From: Bacillus sp. AZ43
GTDB lineage: Bacteria; Actinomycetota; Actinomycetes; Mycobacteriales; Geodermatophilaceae
Direction: 5' to 3'
Length of the DNA stretch: 58,955 nucleotides
NCBI GenBank assembly: GCA_004570425.1
Contig: SPQJ01000026.1
Location: 1 to 58,955 of the forward strand
This document shows, in pieces, positions 27,112 through 36,013 of this stretch. The translations under genes and the position numbers were made by a program. Positions within the stretch are counted from its first letter, which is position 1. Each line of letters starts with the position of its first letter. A model generated the notes under the pieces. The model saw only the letters and a program-made list of their open reading frames with translations. It did no database searches and was not told the DNA's origin.

Positions 27112-28644
27112 TTACTGGGAAGTGATAGGCCTGACCAGCGGAAAGAGGATGGTTTCGCGGATTCCCAGACCGGTGAGCGTCATCATGAGCCGGTCCATGC
27201 CCATTCCGACGCCGCCCGTGGGCGGCATGCCGTACTCCAGCGCCTCCAGGAAGTCCTCGTCGAGCGCCATCGCCTCCGGGTCGCCGGCAGCGGCCAGCAG
27301 CGCCTGCTGCGTGAACCGCTCGCGCTGGACGACCGGGTCCACCAGCTCCGAGTAGCCGGTGCCGCGCTCGATGCCGCCGATGTAGAGATCCCACTTCTCC
27401 GCCACACCGGGATCGGTCCGGTGCGCCCGGGTCAGGGGCGAGGTGTCGACCGGGTAGTCCATGACGAACGTCGGCTCCTGCAGCGAGGGCTGCACCAGCG
27501 CCTCGAACAGCTCCTCGACGACCTTGCCGTGGATCCACGCCGGGTCGACGCCGATCTCGTGCCGCTCGGCGATCGCCCGCAACTGCTCGATCGGCGTCGC
27601 GGGGGTGACCGTCTCCCCCACCGCCTCCGACACGAGGTCGAACAACCGCACCTGCCGCCACTCCCCGGACAGGTCGATCTCGGTGCCGTCGTGGTGCCGG
27701 GCGACGTGGTCGCCGAACAACGCCGCACAGCTCTCCTGGATCAGCTCCCGAGTGATGGCCGCCACGTCCCGGTAGTCGGTGTAGGCCGCGTAGAACTCGA
27801 GCATCGCGAATTCCGGGGAGTGCGAGCTGTCGGCGCCCTCGTTGCGGAAATTGCGGTTGATCTCGAAGACCCGGTCGAGCCCGCCCACGATGCAGCGCTT
27901 GAGGAACAGCTCGGGCGCGATGCGCAGGTAGAGGTCGAGGTCGAAGGCGTTCATGTGGGTGCGGAACGGCCGGGCCGCGGCACCGCCGTGCACCGTCTGC
28001 AGCATCGGCGTCTCGACCTCGAGGAACCCCCGCGAGGTCAGCCCGTGGCGCAGGGTGGCCATGACCGTCGCGCGCTGGCGGACCGTGCGGCGGGCCTCGT
28101 CGCGGACGATGAGGTCGACGTAGCGACGCCGGACCCGCAGCTCCTCGCTCATCGGCTTGTGCGCGACGGGGAGCGGGCGCAGCGACTTCGCGGTCAGCTG
28201 CCACGAGTCGGCGAACACCGACAGCTCGCCGCGGCGCGACGTCCCGACCTCGCCGGTGACCAGCACGTGGTCACCCAGGTCGACGTCGGCCTTCCAGGCG
28301 GCGAGGGCGTCCTCGCCCACCCGGTCGCGGGACAGCATGATCTGCAGCTCGGCGTCGCCCTCGCGCAGGGTCGCGAAGCAGAGCTTGCCCGTGTTGCGGG
28401 AGAAGATGACCCGACCGGTGACGCCGACGGTCTCGCCGGTCATCGTGTCCGGCTCGAGGTCGGGGTGCGCGGCGCGGACGGCGGCCAGCGTGGTCGTGCG
28501 CGGCACGCTCACCGGGTACGGGTCGGCGCCGTTCTCGCGGAGCCGGTCGAGCTTGGCCCGGCGGACCCGCATCTGCTCCGGGAGCTCCTCACCCCCGACG
28601 TCGTCTCCGCTGCCGTTGCCGGGGTCGTTCGGGCCTTCACTCAC
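27112..28644 (-). CDS. lysS: Lysine--tRNA ligase (class II)
   Basis: 510 residues. The N-terminal OB anticodon-binding domain (about 60-165) and the class II catalytic core are both present, with motif 2 [19 protein letters not shown] and motif 3 near the end, [13 protein letters not shown]. The N-terminus is acidic and Gly-rich. It charges tRNA-Lys in the cytosol. GTG at 28644 is preferred because TAGGCT lies eight nt upstream, suggesting a leaderless mRNA. coaX ends 43 bp upstream on the same strand, so lysS may also be read from the pantothenate operon. Confidence 0.94.
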   Translation of the reverse strand: MSEGPNDPGNGSGDDVGGEELPEQMRVRRAKLDRLRENGADPYPVSVPRTTTLAAVRAAHPDLEPDTMTGETVGVTGRVIFSRNTGKLCFATLREGDAELQIMLSRDRVGEDALAAWKADVDLGDHVLVTGEVGTSRRGELSVFADSWQLTAKSLRPLPVAHKPMSEELRVRRRYVDLIVRDEARRTVRQRATVMATLRHGLTSRGFLEVETPMLQTVHGGAAARPFRTHMNAFDLDLYLRIAPELFLKRCIVGGLDRVFEINRNFRNEGADSSHSPEFAMLEFYAAYTDYRDVAAITRELIQESCAALFGDHVARHHDGTEIDLSGEWRQVRLFDLVSEAVGETVTPATPIEQLRAIAERHEIGVDPAWIHGKVVEELFEALVQPSLQEPTFVMDYPVDTSPLTRAHRTDPGVAEKWDLYIGGIERGTGYSELVDPVVQRERFTQQALLAAAGDPEAMALDEDFLEALEYGMPPTGGVGMGMDRLMMTLTGLGIRETILFPLVRPITSQ

Positions 28645-28652
28645 GGGGGAAC

Positions 28653-28658
28653 AGCCTA
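28653..28658 (-). promoter_or_regulatory. Leaderless -10 box (TAGGCT) of lysS
   Basis: TAGGCT on the minus strand, eight nt before the GTG at 28644, inside the 43-bp coaX-lysS gap. Confidence 0.5.
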
Positions 28659-28687
28659 CGGGCAGGCCTTTTCCCCGGGCGGGTGAA

Positions 28688-29476
28688 CTACCGCGTCTGC
28701 TGGCGCTCGAAGGCCAGCCGCAGACCGTGCACCGTCAGGTCGGGGTCCCGCTCGCCGATCGAGCGGCAGCTGTCGGCGATCACCGGAGCGAGGCCACCGG
28801 TGGCGACCACGACGGGGGCGGCGCCGAACTGCCCGACGATCTCGGCCGCGATCCGGGCCACCAGCCCGTCGACCAGGCCGGCGAAACCGAGCACCAGCCC
28901 GGACTGCAGCGCGGCCACCGTGTTCTTGCCGATGGCGTGCGGCGGGCAGGTCAGCTCGACCGAGCGCAGCTGCGCGGCACGGGAGGCCAGGGCGTCGAGG
29001 CTCACCTCCACCCCCGGGGCCAGGGCGCCGCCGAGGAACTGCCCGTCGGGGCCGACGGCGTCGACGTTGGTCGACGTCCCGAAGTCGACGACCACGACCG
29101 GCCGGCCGCCGCCGTCGGGACGGCGCCCGTACAGCTCGTGCGCGGCCAGGGCGGTGACCACGCGGTCCGCGCCGACCTCGCGCGGGTTGTCCACGTGCAG
29201 CGGGACGCCCGTGCGCACCCCCGGGCCGATGAGCACCACCGGCACCTCGAGGGAGTCCAGCAGCTGGCGCAGCGAGGGCAGCAGCGCCGGCACGGTCGAG
29301 CAGGCCGACACCCCGGTGACCTCGGTGTCGCGCAGCAGCCCGCGCCACTGCATCCGCAGCTCGTCCGCGGTGGCGCGCGGGAACGTGGTCGCCCGCCAGC
29401 CGCCGGTCCGCGTCGCGCCGTCGAACGTGGCGAGGACGGTCTGGCTGTTGCCGACGTCGACCGTCAGCAGGGTCAC
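28688..29476 (-). CDS. coaX: Type III pantothenate kinase
   Basis: 262 residues of the ASKHA fold. The phosphate loop is [14 protein letters not shown] at the N-terminus, [16 protein letters not shown] carries the pantothenate-site region, and [11 protein letters not shown] is the second phosphate motif. CoaX phosphorylates pantothenate, the first committed step to coenzyme A, and is not feedback-inhibited by CoA. Its GTG overlaps the panD stop by four bases (GTGA), so kinase and precursor enzymes are made together. Mycobacteria keep the same gene here but rely mainly on a type I kinase. Confidence 0.92.
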   Translation of the reverse strand: MTLLTVDVGNSQTVLATFDGATRTGGWRATTFPRATADELRMQWRGLLRDTEVTGVSACSTVPALLPSLRQLLDSLEVPVVLIGPGVRTGVPLHVDNPREVGADRVVTALAAHELYGRRPDGGGRPVVVVDFGTSTNVDAVGPDGQFLGGALAPGVEVSLDALASRAAQLRSVELTCPPHAIGKNTVAALQSGLVLGFAGLVDGLVARIAAEIVGQFGAAPVVVATGGLAPVIADSCRSIGERDPDLTVHGLRLAFERQQTR

Positions 29477-29898
29477 CGGACGGGGACGCCCAGGTCGCTG
29501 CGCCGCTGGTCCTCGGCGCCCGGCACCGGGGCCGACGGGTCGCCGCCCAGCTCGACGATGCGGTTGGCGCCGTCGACGTGGACGACCTTGGGGATGTAGC
29601 TCTTCGCCTCGGTCTCGTCCATGACGCCGTAGCTGATCATGATCACCATGTCGCCCGGGTGGACGAGGTGCGCGGCCGCACCGTTGATCCCGATGACGCC
29701 GGTCCCGCGCTCGCCGGGGATGACGTAGGTCTCCAGCCGCGCGCCGTTGGTGATGTCGACGATGGCGACCTGCTCGCCGGGCAGCAGGTCCGCGGCGTCG
29801 AGGAGGTCCTCGTCGATCGTCACGGAGCCCACGTAGTGCAGGTCGGCCTGGGTGACCGTCGCGCGGTGGATCTTGGACTTGAGCATCGTGCGCATCAT
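29473..29898 (-). CDS. panD: Aspartate 1-decarboxylase proenzyme
   Basis: 141 residues. PanD makes beta-alanine from aspartate with a pyruvoyl group formed by self-cleavage. The site is Gly24-Ser25 in HYVGSVTID, exactly as in E. coli when counted from the first Met. The double Met start (MMRTML) leaves either ATG possible; I use 29898 because it overlaps the panC stop (ATGA) and aligns with the family. The C-terminus ([14 protein letters not shown]) is a short extension; C-terminal tails of mycobacterial PanD matter for pyrazinamide action. It lies between panC and coaX. Confidence 0.93.
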   Translation of the reverse strand: MMRTMLKSKIHRATVTQADLHYVGSVTIDEDLLDAADLLPGEQVAIVDITNGARLETYVIPGERGTGVIGINGAAAHLVHPGDMVIMISYGVMDETEAKSYIPKVVHVDGANRIVELGGDPSAPVPGAEDQRRSDLGVPVR

Positions 29899-30749
29899 CG
29901 GAGGTCTCCCAGGGTCACGGCGACGTTGTCGAGGAGTCGGGTCGTGCCGGCGCGGACCGCGACCAGCAGGCGGGCGGGGCCGGCGGCGGGTGCCGGTCCC
30001 AGATCGGTATCGGTGAGTTCGAGGTAGTCCTGGAGCAGATCCGGTCGCTCCGCCAGGACGGCGCGGGCGGCGGCCAGGACGGCGTCGGCACCCCGCGGTC
30101 CCGCGGCGGCGCCGGCCCGGAGCGCGGCCGAGATCGTGGCGGCGGCCGCCCGCTGGTCGGGGTCCAGGTAGCGGTTGCGGCTGGAGAGCGCCAGCCCGTC
30201 GTCCTCGCGGACGGTCGGGACGCCGGCCACCTCGACCGGCAGCGCCAGCTCCCGGGCCATCGCCCGGATCAGCGTCAGCTGCTGGTAGTCCTTCTCGCCG
30301 AACAGCGCCACGTCGGGACGCACCAGGCCGAACAGCTTCGCGACGACGGTGAGCACGCCGGCGAAGTGACCGGGGCGGACGGCGCCCTCGAGCACCGACC
30401 CGAGCGGACCCGGGTCGACCGTCACGCCCACGGCTCCGGGTGGGTAGACCTCGTCGACCGGCGGGTGGAAGACGACGTCGGCGCCCTCCTCGGCCAGCGC
30501 GGCCAGATCGGCGTCCCACGTGCGCGGGTAGCGGTCGAAGTCCTCGCCCGGCCCGAACTGCGTCGGGTTGACGAACACGGAGACGACGACGGTGGCGGCG
30601 CGCTCGCGGGCGGCGCGGACCAGCGTGCGGTGCCCCTCGTGCAGCGCACCCATGGTGGGGACGAGCGCGACGGGGCCCGGCAGGCCGGCGACGAGCTGCC
30701 GCAGCTCGGCGGCCGTCTCCGCGACAGCGGGCGTCATGACGGCGGTCAC
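29895..30749 (-). CDS. panC: Pantothenate synthetase
   Basis: 284 residues. It joins pantoate and beta-alanine with ATP. The HIGH-type motif is MGALHEGH (about 33-40), [18 protein letters not shown] binds pantoate, and FGEKDYQQL and LSSRNRYL mark the rest of the nucleotide site. GTG at 30749 overlaps the stop of the DUF2520 gene (GTGA). Upstream and downstream overlaps make a coupled DUF2520-panC-panD-coaX unit. panB and a canonical panE are not in the window. Confidence 0.94.
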   Translation of the reverse strand: MTAVMTPAVAETAAELRQLVAGLPGPVALVPTMGALHEGHRTLVRAARERAATVVVSVFVNPTQFGPGEDFDRYPRTWDADLAALAEEGADVVFHPPVDEVYPPGAVGVTVDPGPLGSVLEGAVRPGHFAGVLTVVAKLFGLVRPDVALFGEKDYQQLTLIRAMARELALPVEVAGVPTVREDDGLALSSRNRYLDPDQRAAAATISAALRAGAAAGPRGADAVLAAARAVLAERPDLLQDYLELTDTDLGPAPAAGPARLLVAVRAGTTRLLDNVAVTLGDLR

Positions 30750-31690
30750 CGGAGGGGCGTCCCGTCGCGGGCCTCGCCGAGCAGGTCGAGGAGCGGGGTG
30801 GCCTCGTGCCGCTTCAGCCGGCCCGCGGCCAGGGCGCGCTCGGTGGTGCGCTGCGCCATGGCGACGTAGGCCGCGACCGACTCGGGCGCCCGCTCGGTCA
30901 GCGTGCCCAGGTGGTCGCGCACGGTGCCGACGTCACCCCGGCTGACCGGACCGGTCAGGCCGCGGTCGCCCCGGCGCAGGCCGTTGTCCAGCGCGGCGGT
31001 GAGCAGCGGCGAGAGGACCCGGGCGGGGTCGCCGACCCCGGCGGCACGCAGCAGGTCGGCGGCCTCCGCGACCAGGGTGACCAGGTGGTTGGCGCCGGTG
31101 ACCAGCGCCGCGTGGTAGAGCCGACGGTCCTCCTCGGCGACGAAGAAGGGCTCGCCGCCCATCTCCAGCACGAGGGTCTCGGCGACGGCGCGGAACTCGG
31201 GCCGGCTGGTGACGCCGAAGGGCGCCCCGGTGAGCCGGTCGGCGTCCTCGTCGGCGCCGGAGAAGGTCATGGCCGGGTGCAGGGCGAGCGGCAGGACGCC
31301 GGCGCGCTCGGCCGGCTCCAGCACGGCGAGGCCGTGGGCGCCGGAGGTGTGGAAGGCGATCTGCCCGGGCCGCCAGCGGCCGGTCCCCGCGAGGCCCGCG
31401 ACCAGACCGGCCAGGGTGTCGTCGGGGACGGCGAGGACGACGAGGTCCGCCGCGGCGACGACCTCGTCGGCGGGCAGCAGGGGGGTGCCCGGCAGCAGGC
31501 GGGCGGCCCGCTCGGCGGAGGCGGTGGAGAGGCCGGAGGCGGCGACCACGTCGTGGCCGGCGGCGGCGAGCGCGGCGCCCAGGACGGCGCCCACGCGGCC
31601 GGCACCGATGACGCCGACCCGGAGGCGGGCGGGGGCCTCGGCGGCGTCGCGCAGACCGGCAGCTCGCGGGGTCCTGCGTGCAGCAGGCAT
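30746..31690 (-). CDS. Rossmann-like/DUF2520 protein, candidate ketopantoate reductase
   Basis: 314 residues. The N-terminal Rossmann domain starts with [17 protein letters not shown] (about 25-41), a dinucleotide-binding Gly-rich loop, and has [11 protein letters not shown] and HTSGAHG. The C-terminal DUF2520 domain is helical, with [10 protein letters not shown] at the junction. The architecture is that of NAD(P)H-dependent beta-hydroxyacid/ketopantoate-type reductases. Its first place in a coupled panC-panD-coaX operon suggests it makes pantoate from ketopantoate, as reported for the non-canonical PanG type; that is inference. ATG at 31690 follows GAGAGGG. The same family lies here in mycobacteria. 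Confidence 0.8.
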   Translation of the reverse strand: MPAARRTPRAAGLRDAAEAPARLRVGVIGAGRVGAVLGAALAAAGHDVVAASGLSTASAERAARLLPGTPLLPADEVVAAADLVVLAVPDDTLAGLVAGLAGTGRWRPGQIAFHTSGAHGLAVLEPAERAGVLPLALHPAMTFSGADEDADRLTGAPFGVTSRPEFRAVAETLVLEMGGEPFFVAEEDRRLYHAALVTGANHLVTLVAEAADLLRAAGVGDPARVLSPLLTAALDNGLRRGDRGLTGPVSRGDVGTVRDHLGTLTERAPESVAAYVAMAQRTTERALAAGRLKRHEATPLLDLLGEARDGTPLR

Positions 31691-31981
31691 CGTGCACCCT
31701 CTCGTTCCAGTCCCTGGCGGGTACCGGACGTCGGTGGCATCCACCGTTGGATGCCGCTCGGGGTCGTGCGGGTGGTGCGGTCGTGCGGTGGCGCCTGCCC
31801 CGCTGCAACCGGACGTGTCACGCGGAGGGAGCGCCGGAGGCGAGTGTGTGACCGCTTCGGGCGCCCCGCAACGTCTGCGGGCTGTGTCCTGGCTCACCCC
31901 GCCCCCGGGGGCACCCGGACGGGTGGGATCCGGGCACCCCTAGCGTGGGCCCCGTCACGGCACCGAGGACGGGAGAACGGC
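31691..31981. other. 291-bp divergent intergenic region
   Basis: It lies between the DUF2520 gene (minus) and the SDR gene (plus). On the SDR side TAGCGT at 31941-31946 is a likely -10. I see no gene-like frame with a ribosome site and no strong dyad on the pantothenate side. Confidence 0.5.
31941..31946 (+). promoter_or_regulatory. Candidate -10 (TAGCGT) of the SDR gene
   Basis: TAGCGT lies 36 bp before the GTG at 31982. The short leader contains GGGAG five nt before that GTG. Confidence 0.4.
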
Positions 31982-32731
31982 GTGCGCACGATGGAGGGAC
32001 GGACCGCCCTGGTCACCGGGGCGAGCCGGGGCATCGGGCTGGCGATCGCGCAGAGCCTGGTCGACCGCGGCGCCCGCGTGGTGGTCACCGCGCGCAAGCC
32101 CGACGCGCTCGCCGAGGCGGTCGACGGCCTCGGCGGCCCCGAGGTCGCCGTCGCCGTCCCCGGACACGCCGCCGACCCCGAGCACCGCGCGGAGGCGGTG
32201 CGGACGGCGGTGGAGCGGTTCGGCAGCCTCGACATGCTGGTCGGCAACGTCGGCGTGAACCCGGTCTACGGGCCCATGGTCGACATGGACCTCGACGCCT
32301 TCCGCAAGATCCTCGACACCAACGTCGTCTCCTCGCTCGGCCTGGTGCAGGAGGCGTGGCGGGCGTGGATGGCCGAGCACGGCGGCTCGGTGCTGTTCGT
32401 GGCGTCCGTGGCGGGGCTGCGCTCGTCGGAGAACATCGGCGCCTACGGGGTCAGCAAGGCCGCGGTGATCAACCTGACCACCCAGCTGGCCGTGGAACTC
32501 GGGCCCACGGTGCGGGTGAACGCCGTCGCGCCGGCCGTGGTGAAGACCCGCTTCGCCGGGGCCCTGTACGAGGGCCGGGAGGAGGAGGTCGCGGCCGAGT
32601 ACCCGGTGGGCCGGCTCGGCGTCCCCGAGGACGTCGGCGAGGCAGCCGCCTACCTGCTCGGCGAGGGCGCCGGCTGGGTGACCGGCCAGACCCTCGTGCT
32701 CGACGGCGGACGGCTCTCGCGCGGCCGCTAG
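31982..32731 (+). CDS. SDR family oxidoreductase
   Basis: 249 residues, a classical short-chain dehydrogenase. The NAD(P)-binding TGASRGIG is at about 12-19, the NVGVN motif replaces NNAG, and the catalytic Ser142, Tyr155 and Lys159 (YGVSK) are all present. The C-terminal VTGQTLVLDGGR is typical of FabG-like and 3-hydroxyacyl reductases. The substrate cannot be told. GTG at 31982 has GGGAG at five nt; ATG at 31991 is the alternative. It is divergent from the pantothenate operon and converges on the DUF6779 gene, with the two stop codons sharing CTAG. No such gene is expected at this point in the mycobacterial order. Confidence 0.85.
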   Translation: MRTMEGRTALVTGASRGIGLAIAQSLVDRGARVVVTARKPDALAEAVDGLGGPEVAVAVPGHAADPEHRAEAVRTAVERFGSLDMLVGNVGVNPVYGPMVDMDLDAFRKILDTNVVSSLGLVQEAWRAWMAEHGGSVLFVASVAGLRSSENIGAYGVSKAAVINLTTQLAVELGPTVRVNAVAPAVVKTRFAGALYEGREEEVAAEYPVGRLGVPEDVGEAAAYLLGEGAGWVTGQTLVLDGGRLSRGR

Positions 32732-34194
32732 GAGTTCGAGCGCAGGACGCGGGCGAGGACGTCGTCGGGCTCGTCGTCGTCCCGGTACCGCCGCCGCCGG
32801 CGGCCGCCGCTGGGCGGCTGGACACCGTTCTCGGCCAGGATGTCCTCGAGCCGCTTGTCGTGCCGCGAGGGACCGGCCGGCTCGGCCGGCCGCTCGTCCC
32901 GGACCGCCACGCGATAGCTGCCGCGGTCGTCCACGCGCAGGGGCGGGTTCGGCGGGACGGCGGGCCGCTGCGCGGTCGGCGCGGCTGCGGGCTCGGCCGG
33001 GGCGTCGTCCGAGCGACGGCGCCGGGGCGCCTCGGCGTCGAGGGCCGACCGGGCGGCGAGCCAGTCCAGCGGTGAGGGCGGCTCGGGCGCAGGCGGCTGG
33101 GTGACGGCCCGGGGCCCGAACGAGAAGGTGGTCGTGGGCGGCGGCGACTCGGGCTGCGGAGCGGTCGCGGCTCGCGCCGCGGCCGACCACAGCGGGGTGT
33201 CCTCGACGTCGTCCGCGGCGGTCGACGGGGTCTGCGCCTCCCAGGACGGCCGGGAGACCGACTCCCACGCGGCCGTCACCGGCATCTCCCAGGAGCGCGG
33301 CGCCTCGTGCTCGGACTCCCAGCTCGGCCGCCACGACGGCGACGGGACCGGACGGGACACCGGCGGCACGGGCGGCGGCGGGACCGGCGGACGGACCGCC
33401 GACCGCTCGACCGGCTCGGCGGACCGGGTCTCGCGGGGCTCGTCCAGCCGGACGGCCGGCCAGCCGCCGGTCAGCTCGCGCGGCGGGGCGTCGTCCCGCC
33501 AGCGCGTCGCGGCGTCCAGGGCCCGGCCCGGCGCCTCCTGCAGCTCGCCGGTCAGCCGGCTGGCCTGGGTGCGCATGACGATGCGCTCGATGAGCATCTC
33601 GCTGGACAGCTGCTCCATGAGCTCCTGCCGCAGCCGCCCCACGTCGGCGCGCAGCTCGCCGAGCTGACCGAGCTCGTGCCGCAGCGCGGACAGGCCGGCG
33701 ACGTCGTCGCGCAGCGCGGCGACCCGCGCGACGTCGTCGCGGAGGGTCGCCAGGGAAGCGAGGTCGGCGCCCAGGTCGGCGATGCGCGCGACCTCGTCGC
33801 GGAGGTCGGCCAGGCCCGCGAGCTCGCCGCGCAGCGCGTCGAGCTCGGCGCGCATCGACTCCTCGGCCTCCCGCCGCAGCTGCGCTTCGAGGTCGAGCTC
33901 GTACTCCCGGCGGGCGGCGACCTCCTGGTCGAGCTCGTACTCGTAGGCCCGGCGCAGCTCGCGCTCCCGCGCCCGGGCCGCGACCCGCTCGGTGGACAGC
34001 CGGCCGGCCGCGAAGGTCGCGAGGACGAACGCCCAGGCCACACCGACCACGGCGAGGCGCAGGACCTGCGGGTTGTCGGTGAGGAAGACGGCGAGCGTGG
34101 CCAGGATCGCGAGCGCGAAACCGGCACCCTGCAGCAGGGTCCGGCGCCCGGGGACGCCACTGCGAGGAGCGACGTCGTCCTCGCGCAGGGGCAT
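32728..34194 (-). CDS. DUF6779-like membrane protein with decapeptide repeats
   Basis: 488 residues. Two membrane helices lie at about 25-65, with LRLAVVGVAWAFVLATFAAG typical of DUF6779. A charged helix (about 70-120) follows. Residues 121-190 are seven consecutive ten-residue units in perfect register, consensus LRxDVAxLAx (for example LRDEVARIAD, LRDDVARVAA). The C-terminal half is Pro/Arg/Ser-rich and disordered, ending RYRDDDEPDDVLARVLR. Its counterpart in mycobacteria lies between DUF3180 and DUF2520 genes; here it is separated from DUF3180. ATG at 34194 has TACCCT six nt upstream, so the mRNA is probably leaderless. Function unknown. Confidence 0.75.
   Translation of the reverse strand: MPLREDDVAPRSGVPGRRTLLQGAGFALAILATLAVFLTDNPQVLRLAVVGVAWAFVLATFAAGRLSTERVAARARERELRRAYEYELDQEVAARREYELDLEAQLRREAEESMRAELDALRGELAGLADLRDEVARIADLGADLASLATLRDDVARVAALRDDVAGLSALRHELGQLGELRADVGRLRQELMEQLSSEMLIERIVMRTQASRLTGELQEAPGRALDAATRWRDDAPPRELTGGWPAVRLDEPRETRSAEPVERSAVRPPVPPPPVPPVSRPVPSPSWRPSWESEHEAPRSWEMPVTAAWESVSRPSWEAQTPSTAADDVEDTPLWSAAARAATAPQPESPPPTTTFSFGPRAVTQPPAPEPPSPLDWLAARSALDAEAPRRRRSDDAPAEPAAAPTAQRPAVPPNPPLRVDDRGSYRVAVRDERPAEPAGPSRHDKRLEDILAENGVQPPSGGRRRRRYRDDDEPDDVLARVLRSNS
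33625..33834 (-). repeat. Seven tandem 30-bp (decapeptide) repeats inside the DUF6779 gene
   Basis: The segment encodes residues 121-190 as seven decapeptides beginning LRGELAGLAD and ending LRADVGRLRQ. Position 1 is always Leu, position 2 is Arg in six of seven, and positions 5 and 8 are always Leu, Val or Ile. There is no insertion or deletion between units. Confidence 0.75.
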
Positions 34195-34200
34195 GGTCCC

Positions 34201-34206
34201 AGGGTA
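34201..34206 (-). promoter_or_regulatory. Leaderless -10 box (TACCCT) of the DUF6779 gene
   Basis: TACCCT on the minus strand, six nt before the ATG at 34194, in the 50-bp gap to the divergent DUF1684 gene. Confidence 0.5.
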
Positions 34207-34244
34207 GCGGCGGAGCGGCCCGTTCTCCGGACCGAATCCACGTC

Positions 34245-34925
34245 GTGACCGAGCTGTCGCCGACCGTGGCTGGAACAGTGGGAGCGGTGAGCCTGCCCCT
34301 GCTGGACTGGCGCCGCGCGACGGCCGGCCTCTACGCCGCCGCGCGAGCCGCCACCGATCCGGAGACCGGCTGGCGGACCTGGCGCGACGGCCGCGACGAG
34401 CTGTTCGCCGGCCACCCCGAGTCACCGCTCGACGAGGCCGCGCGGGCGGGCTTCCGGGGGCTGCCGTACGCGCCGTACGACCCCGGCCTGCGCTTCCAGC
34501 CCCTCGTCGAGCCGGCTCCCCCGGACCGGCGGGACATCGCGACGGCGGCGGACGGCGTGGTGCGCCTGGAGCGGATCGGCCGCGTGGCGCTCGGAGCCGT
34601 GGGCCGCGTCGACGTCTGGTGGCTGGCCGGCTACGGCGGCGGGGTGTTCCTGCCGCTGCGGGACGGCACCGCCGGTGCCACCACGTACGGCGGCGGGCGC
34701 TACCTGCTCGACACGATCAAGGGCGCCGACCTCGGCGGCGACGCCACCCGGCTGGTGGTGGACCTGAACTTCGCCTACCACCCGTCCTGCGCCTACGACC
34801 CGCGCTGGTCGTGCCCGCTCGCCCCCGAGGGCAACCGGGTGAGCGCCCCCGTCGCCGCCGGGGAGCAGTTGCCCCCCGGCGGCGACGGCTGGATCAGCCT
34901 CGCGCGAGGGCGCCGTCGGAGCTGA
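34245..34925 (+). CDS. DUF1684 domain-containing protein
   Basis: 226 residues of the DUF1684 family, whose function is not known. The hallmarks are GGRYLLDTIKGADLG and DLNFAYHPSCAYDPRWSCPL near the C-terminus, a conserved Tyr/His/Cys cluster that looks like an active or metal site. There is no signal peptide or membrane helix. GTG at 34245 is used; GTG at 34266 and 34287 are alternatives and none has a good ribosome site. The last 32 bases overlap the 3' end of the convergent binding-protein gene. Its place here interrupts the usual folate-pantothenate neighbourhood. Confidence 0.75.
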   Translation: MTELSPTVAGTVGAVSLPLLDWRRATAGLYAAARAATDPETGWRTWRDGRDELFAGHPESPLDEAARAGFRGLPYAPYDPGLRFQPLVEPAPPDRRDIATAADGVVRLERIGRVALGAVGRVDVWWLAGYGGGVFLPLRDGTAGATTYGGGRYLLDTIKGADLGGDATRLVVDLNFAYHPSCAYDPRWSCPLAPEGNRVSAPVAAGEQLPPGGDGWISLARGRRRS

Positions 34926-35889
34926 ACACCAGGCCGATCGAGATCTCGCCCTGCTGGATGGCGGCCTTGGTCAACGGACCACCGGCGTCCAGCTCGCGGA
35001 AGCTGTCGAACTCCAGGCCGTAGGTGTCCTCCAGGCCCGGCTGGCAGAACGGCCGCTCCGGGCACTCGGCGGGGCCGCCGAGGACAAGCGAGCCGTCGCC
35101 GCAGGCCTCGGCCAGCTCCGACAGCGTGCTCACGCCGAGCTCGTCGGCGAACGCCTGGGTGACGGCGAACGCGTTCTGGTCGGCGGCCTCCGACGGCTCG
35201 CCGAAGACCAGGCCGTTGGCCTCGGCGAGCGGGGTCAGCGCCTCGACGGTGGCCTCGACGTCCCCGGAGGCCACCTCGGTCGCGTCGTCCCCCTCGAGGA
35301 ACTCGGTGACCGTGGAGAGGTACTCCGGGAAGACCTGGATCTGGCCGTCCTTCAGCGCCTGCAGGTAGAGCTCGCGGTTGCCGACCTCCTGCACCGTGGC
35401 GTCGAAGCCCGCGGCGGTGAGCACGTCGGCGTAGATGGTGGCGAGCACCGTGGACTCGGTGAAGTTGGCCCCGCCCACGACGATCGAACCGCTGCCCTGC
35501 TCCAGCCCGTCGGTGACACCGCTCTCCTCGACCCAGCCGGCCGCCACGTCGGCGGCGCTCTGCCGCTCGACGTCGACGGCCGCGTTGAGCTCGATGAGGT
35601 CGTCGGTGGTCAGCGCCGCCGACACCGCGTTCAGCGCGGGGAGGAGGGCCGGGTCGGCCTGCGCGGCCGCCGCGTTGACCGCGGGGATGACGTTGTCGGC
35701 GTTCTGCAGCTGCTGGTCGTCCTCGAGGACGACCAGCTGGTCGCCCTCGATCGGGGCGCAGGCGTCGCCGGAGGCGGTGCCACCCCCGCTCCCGCCGTCG
35801 TCGGTGCCGGAGGAACCGGACTCCCCGCAGGCCGTGGTCAGCGCGAGTGCGACCGCGATCGGCGCGAGGATCCGAGTGCGTGCGCGCAT
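34894..35889 (-). CDS. Circularly permuted osmoprotectant-type ABC substrate-binding lipoprotein
   Basis: 331 residues with a lipoprotein signal (LAPIAVALALTTAC, Cys about 21) and a Gly/Ser spacer. The OpuAC-type fold is present in swapped order. Residues about 50-130 (VVLEDDQQL, NVIPAVN, ALNAVSAALTTDDLIELN, VDVERQSAADVAA) match what is normally the C-terminal end of OpuBC/OpuCC proteins. Residues about 137-331 (IVVGGANFTESTVLATIYAD ... GGPAECPERPFCQPGLEDTYG ... LDAGGPLTKAAI ... LVFSSDGALARG) match the normal first part. The protein ends where a canonical one would continue into VLEDD. It should still bind a quaternary amine; the ligand is unproven. A 124-bp gap with two hairpins separates it from the permease genes. 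Confidence 0.82.
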   Translation of the reverse strand: MRARTRILAPIAVALALTTACGESGSSGTDDGGSGGGTASGDACAPIEGDQLVVLEDDQQLQNADNVIPAVNAAAAQADPALLPALNAVSAALTTDDLIELNAAVDVERQSAADVAAGWVEESGVTDGLEQGSGSIVVGGANFTESTVLATIYADVLTAAGFDATVQEVGNRELYLQALKDGQIQVFPEYLSTVTEFLEGDDATEVASGDVEATVEALTPLAEANGLVFGEPSEAADQNAFAVTQAFADELGVSTLSELAEACGDGSLVLGGPAECPERPFCQPGLEDTYGLEFDSFRELDAGGPLTKAAIQQGEISIGLVFSSDGALARG

Positions 35890-35915
35890 GGTTTGACGCC
35901 CCGCCTTCTGTGTCC

Positions 35916-35960
35916 CGTGGCAGGCCGGCTGCCACGCGTGTCTGGCGGGAGGACTCCCGC
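35916..35960 (-). promoter_or_regulatory. Two hairpins in the permease-to-binding-protein gap
   Basis: Hairpin one: CGTGGCAG and CTGCCACG around GCCGG (35916-35936). Hairpin two: GCGGGA and TCCCGC around GGAC (35945-35960). They lie 27-71 nt before the binding-protein start and 54-98 nt after the permease stop. Such structures often lower or protect different parts of an ABC operon mRNA. Confidence 0.4.
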
Positions 35961-36013
35961 ACCCCTACCCAAGCACCTGTGTTGTGCACGACGCAATCGG
36001 GTTCGCCGTGGGC

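Noticed and set aside
29473-30519. An open frame that would extend panD upstream through panC.
   Set aside because: Only the last 141 codons encode PanD; upstream residues are a shadow of panC, and the ATGA junction sets the start.
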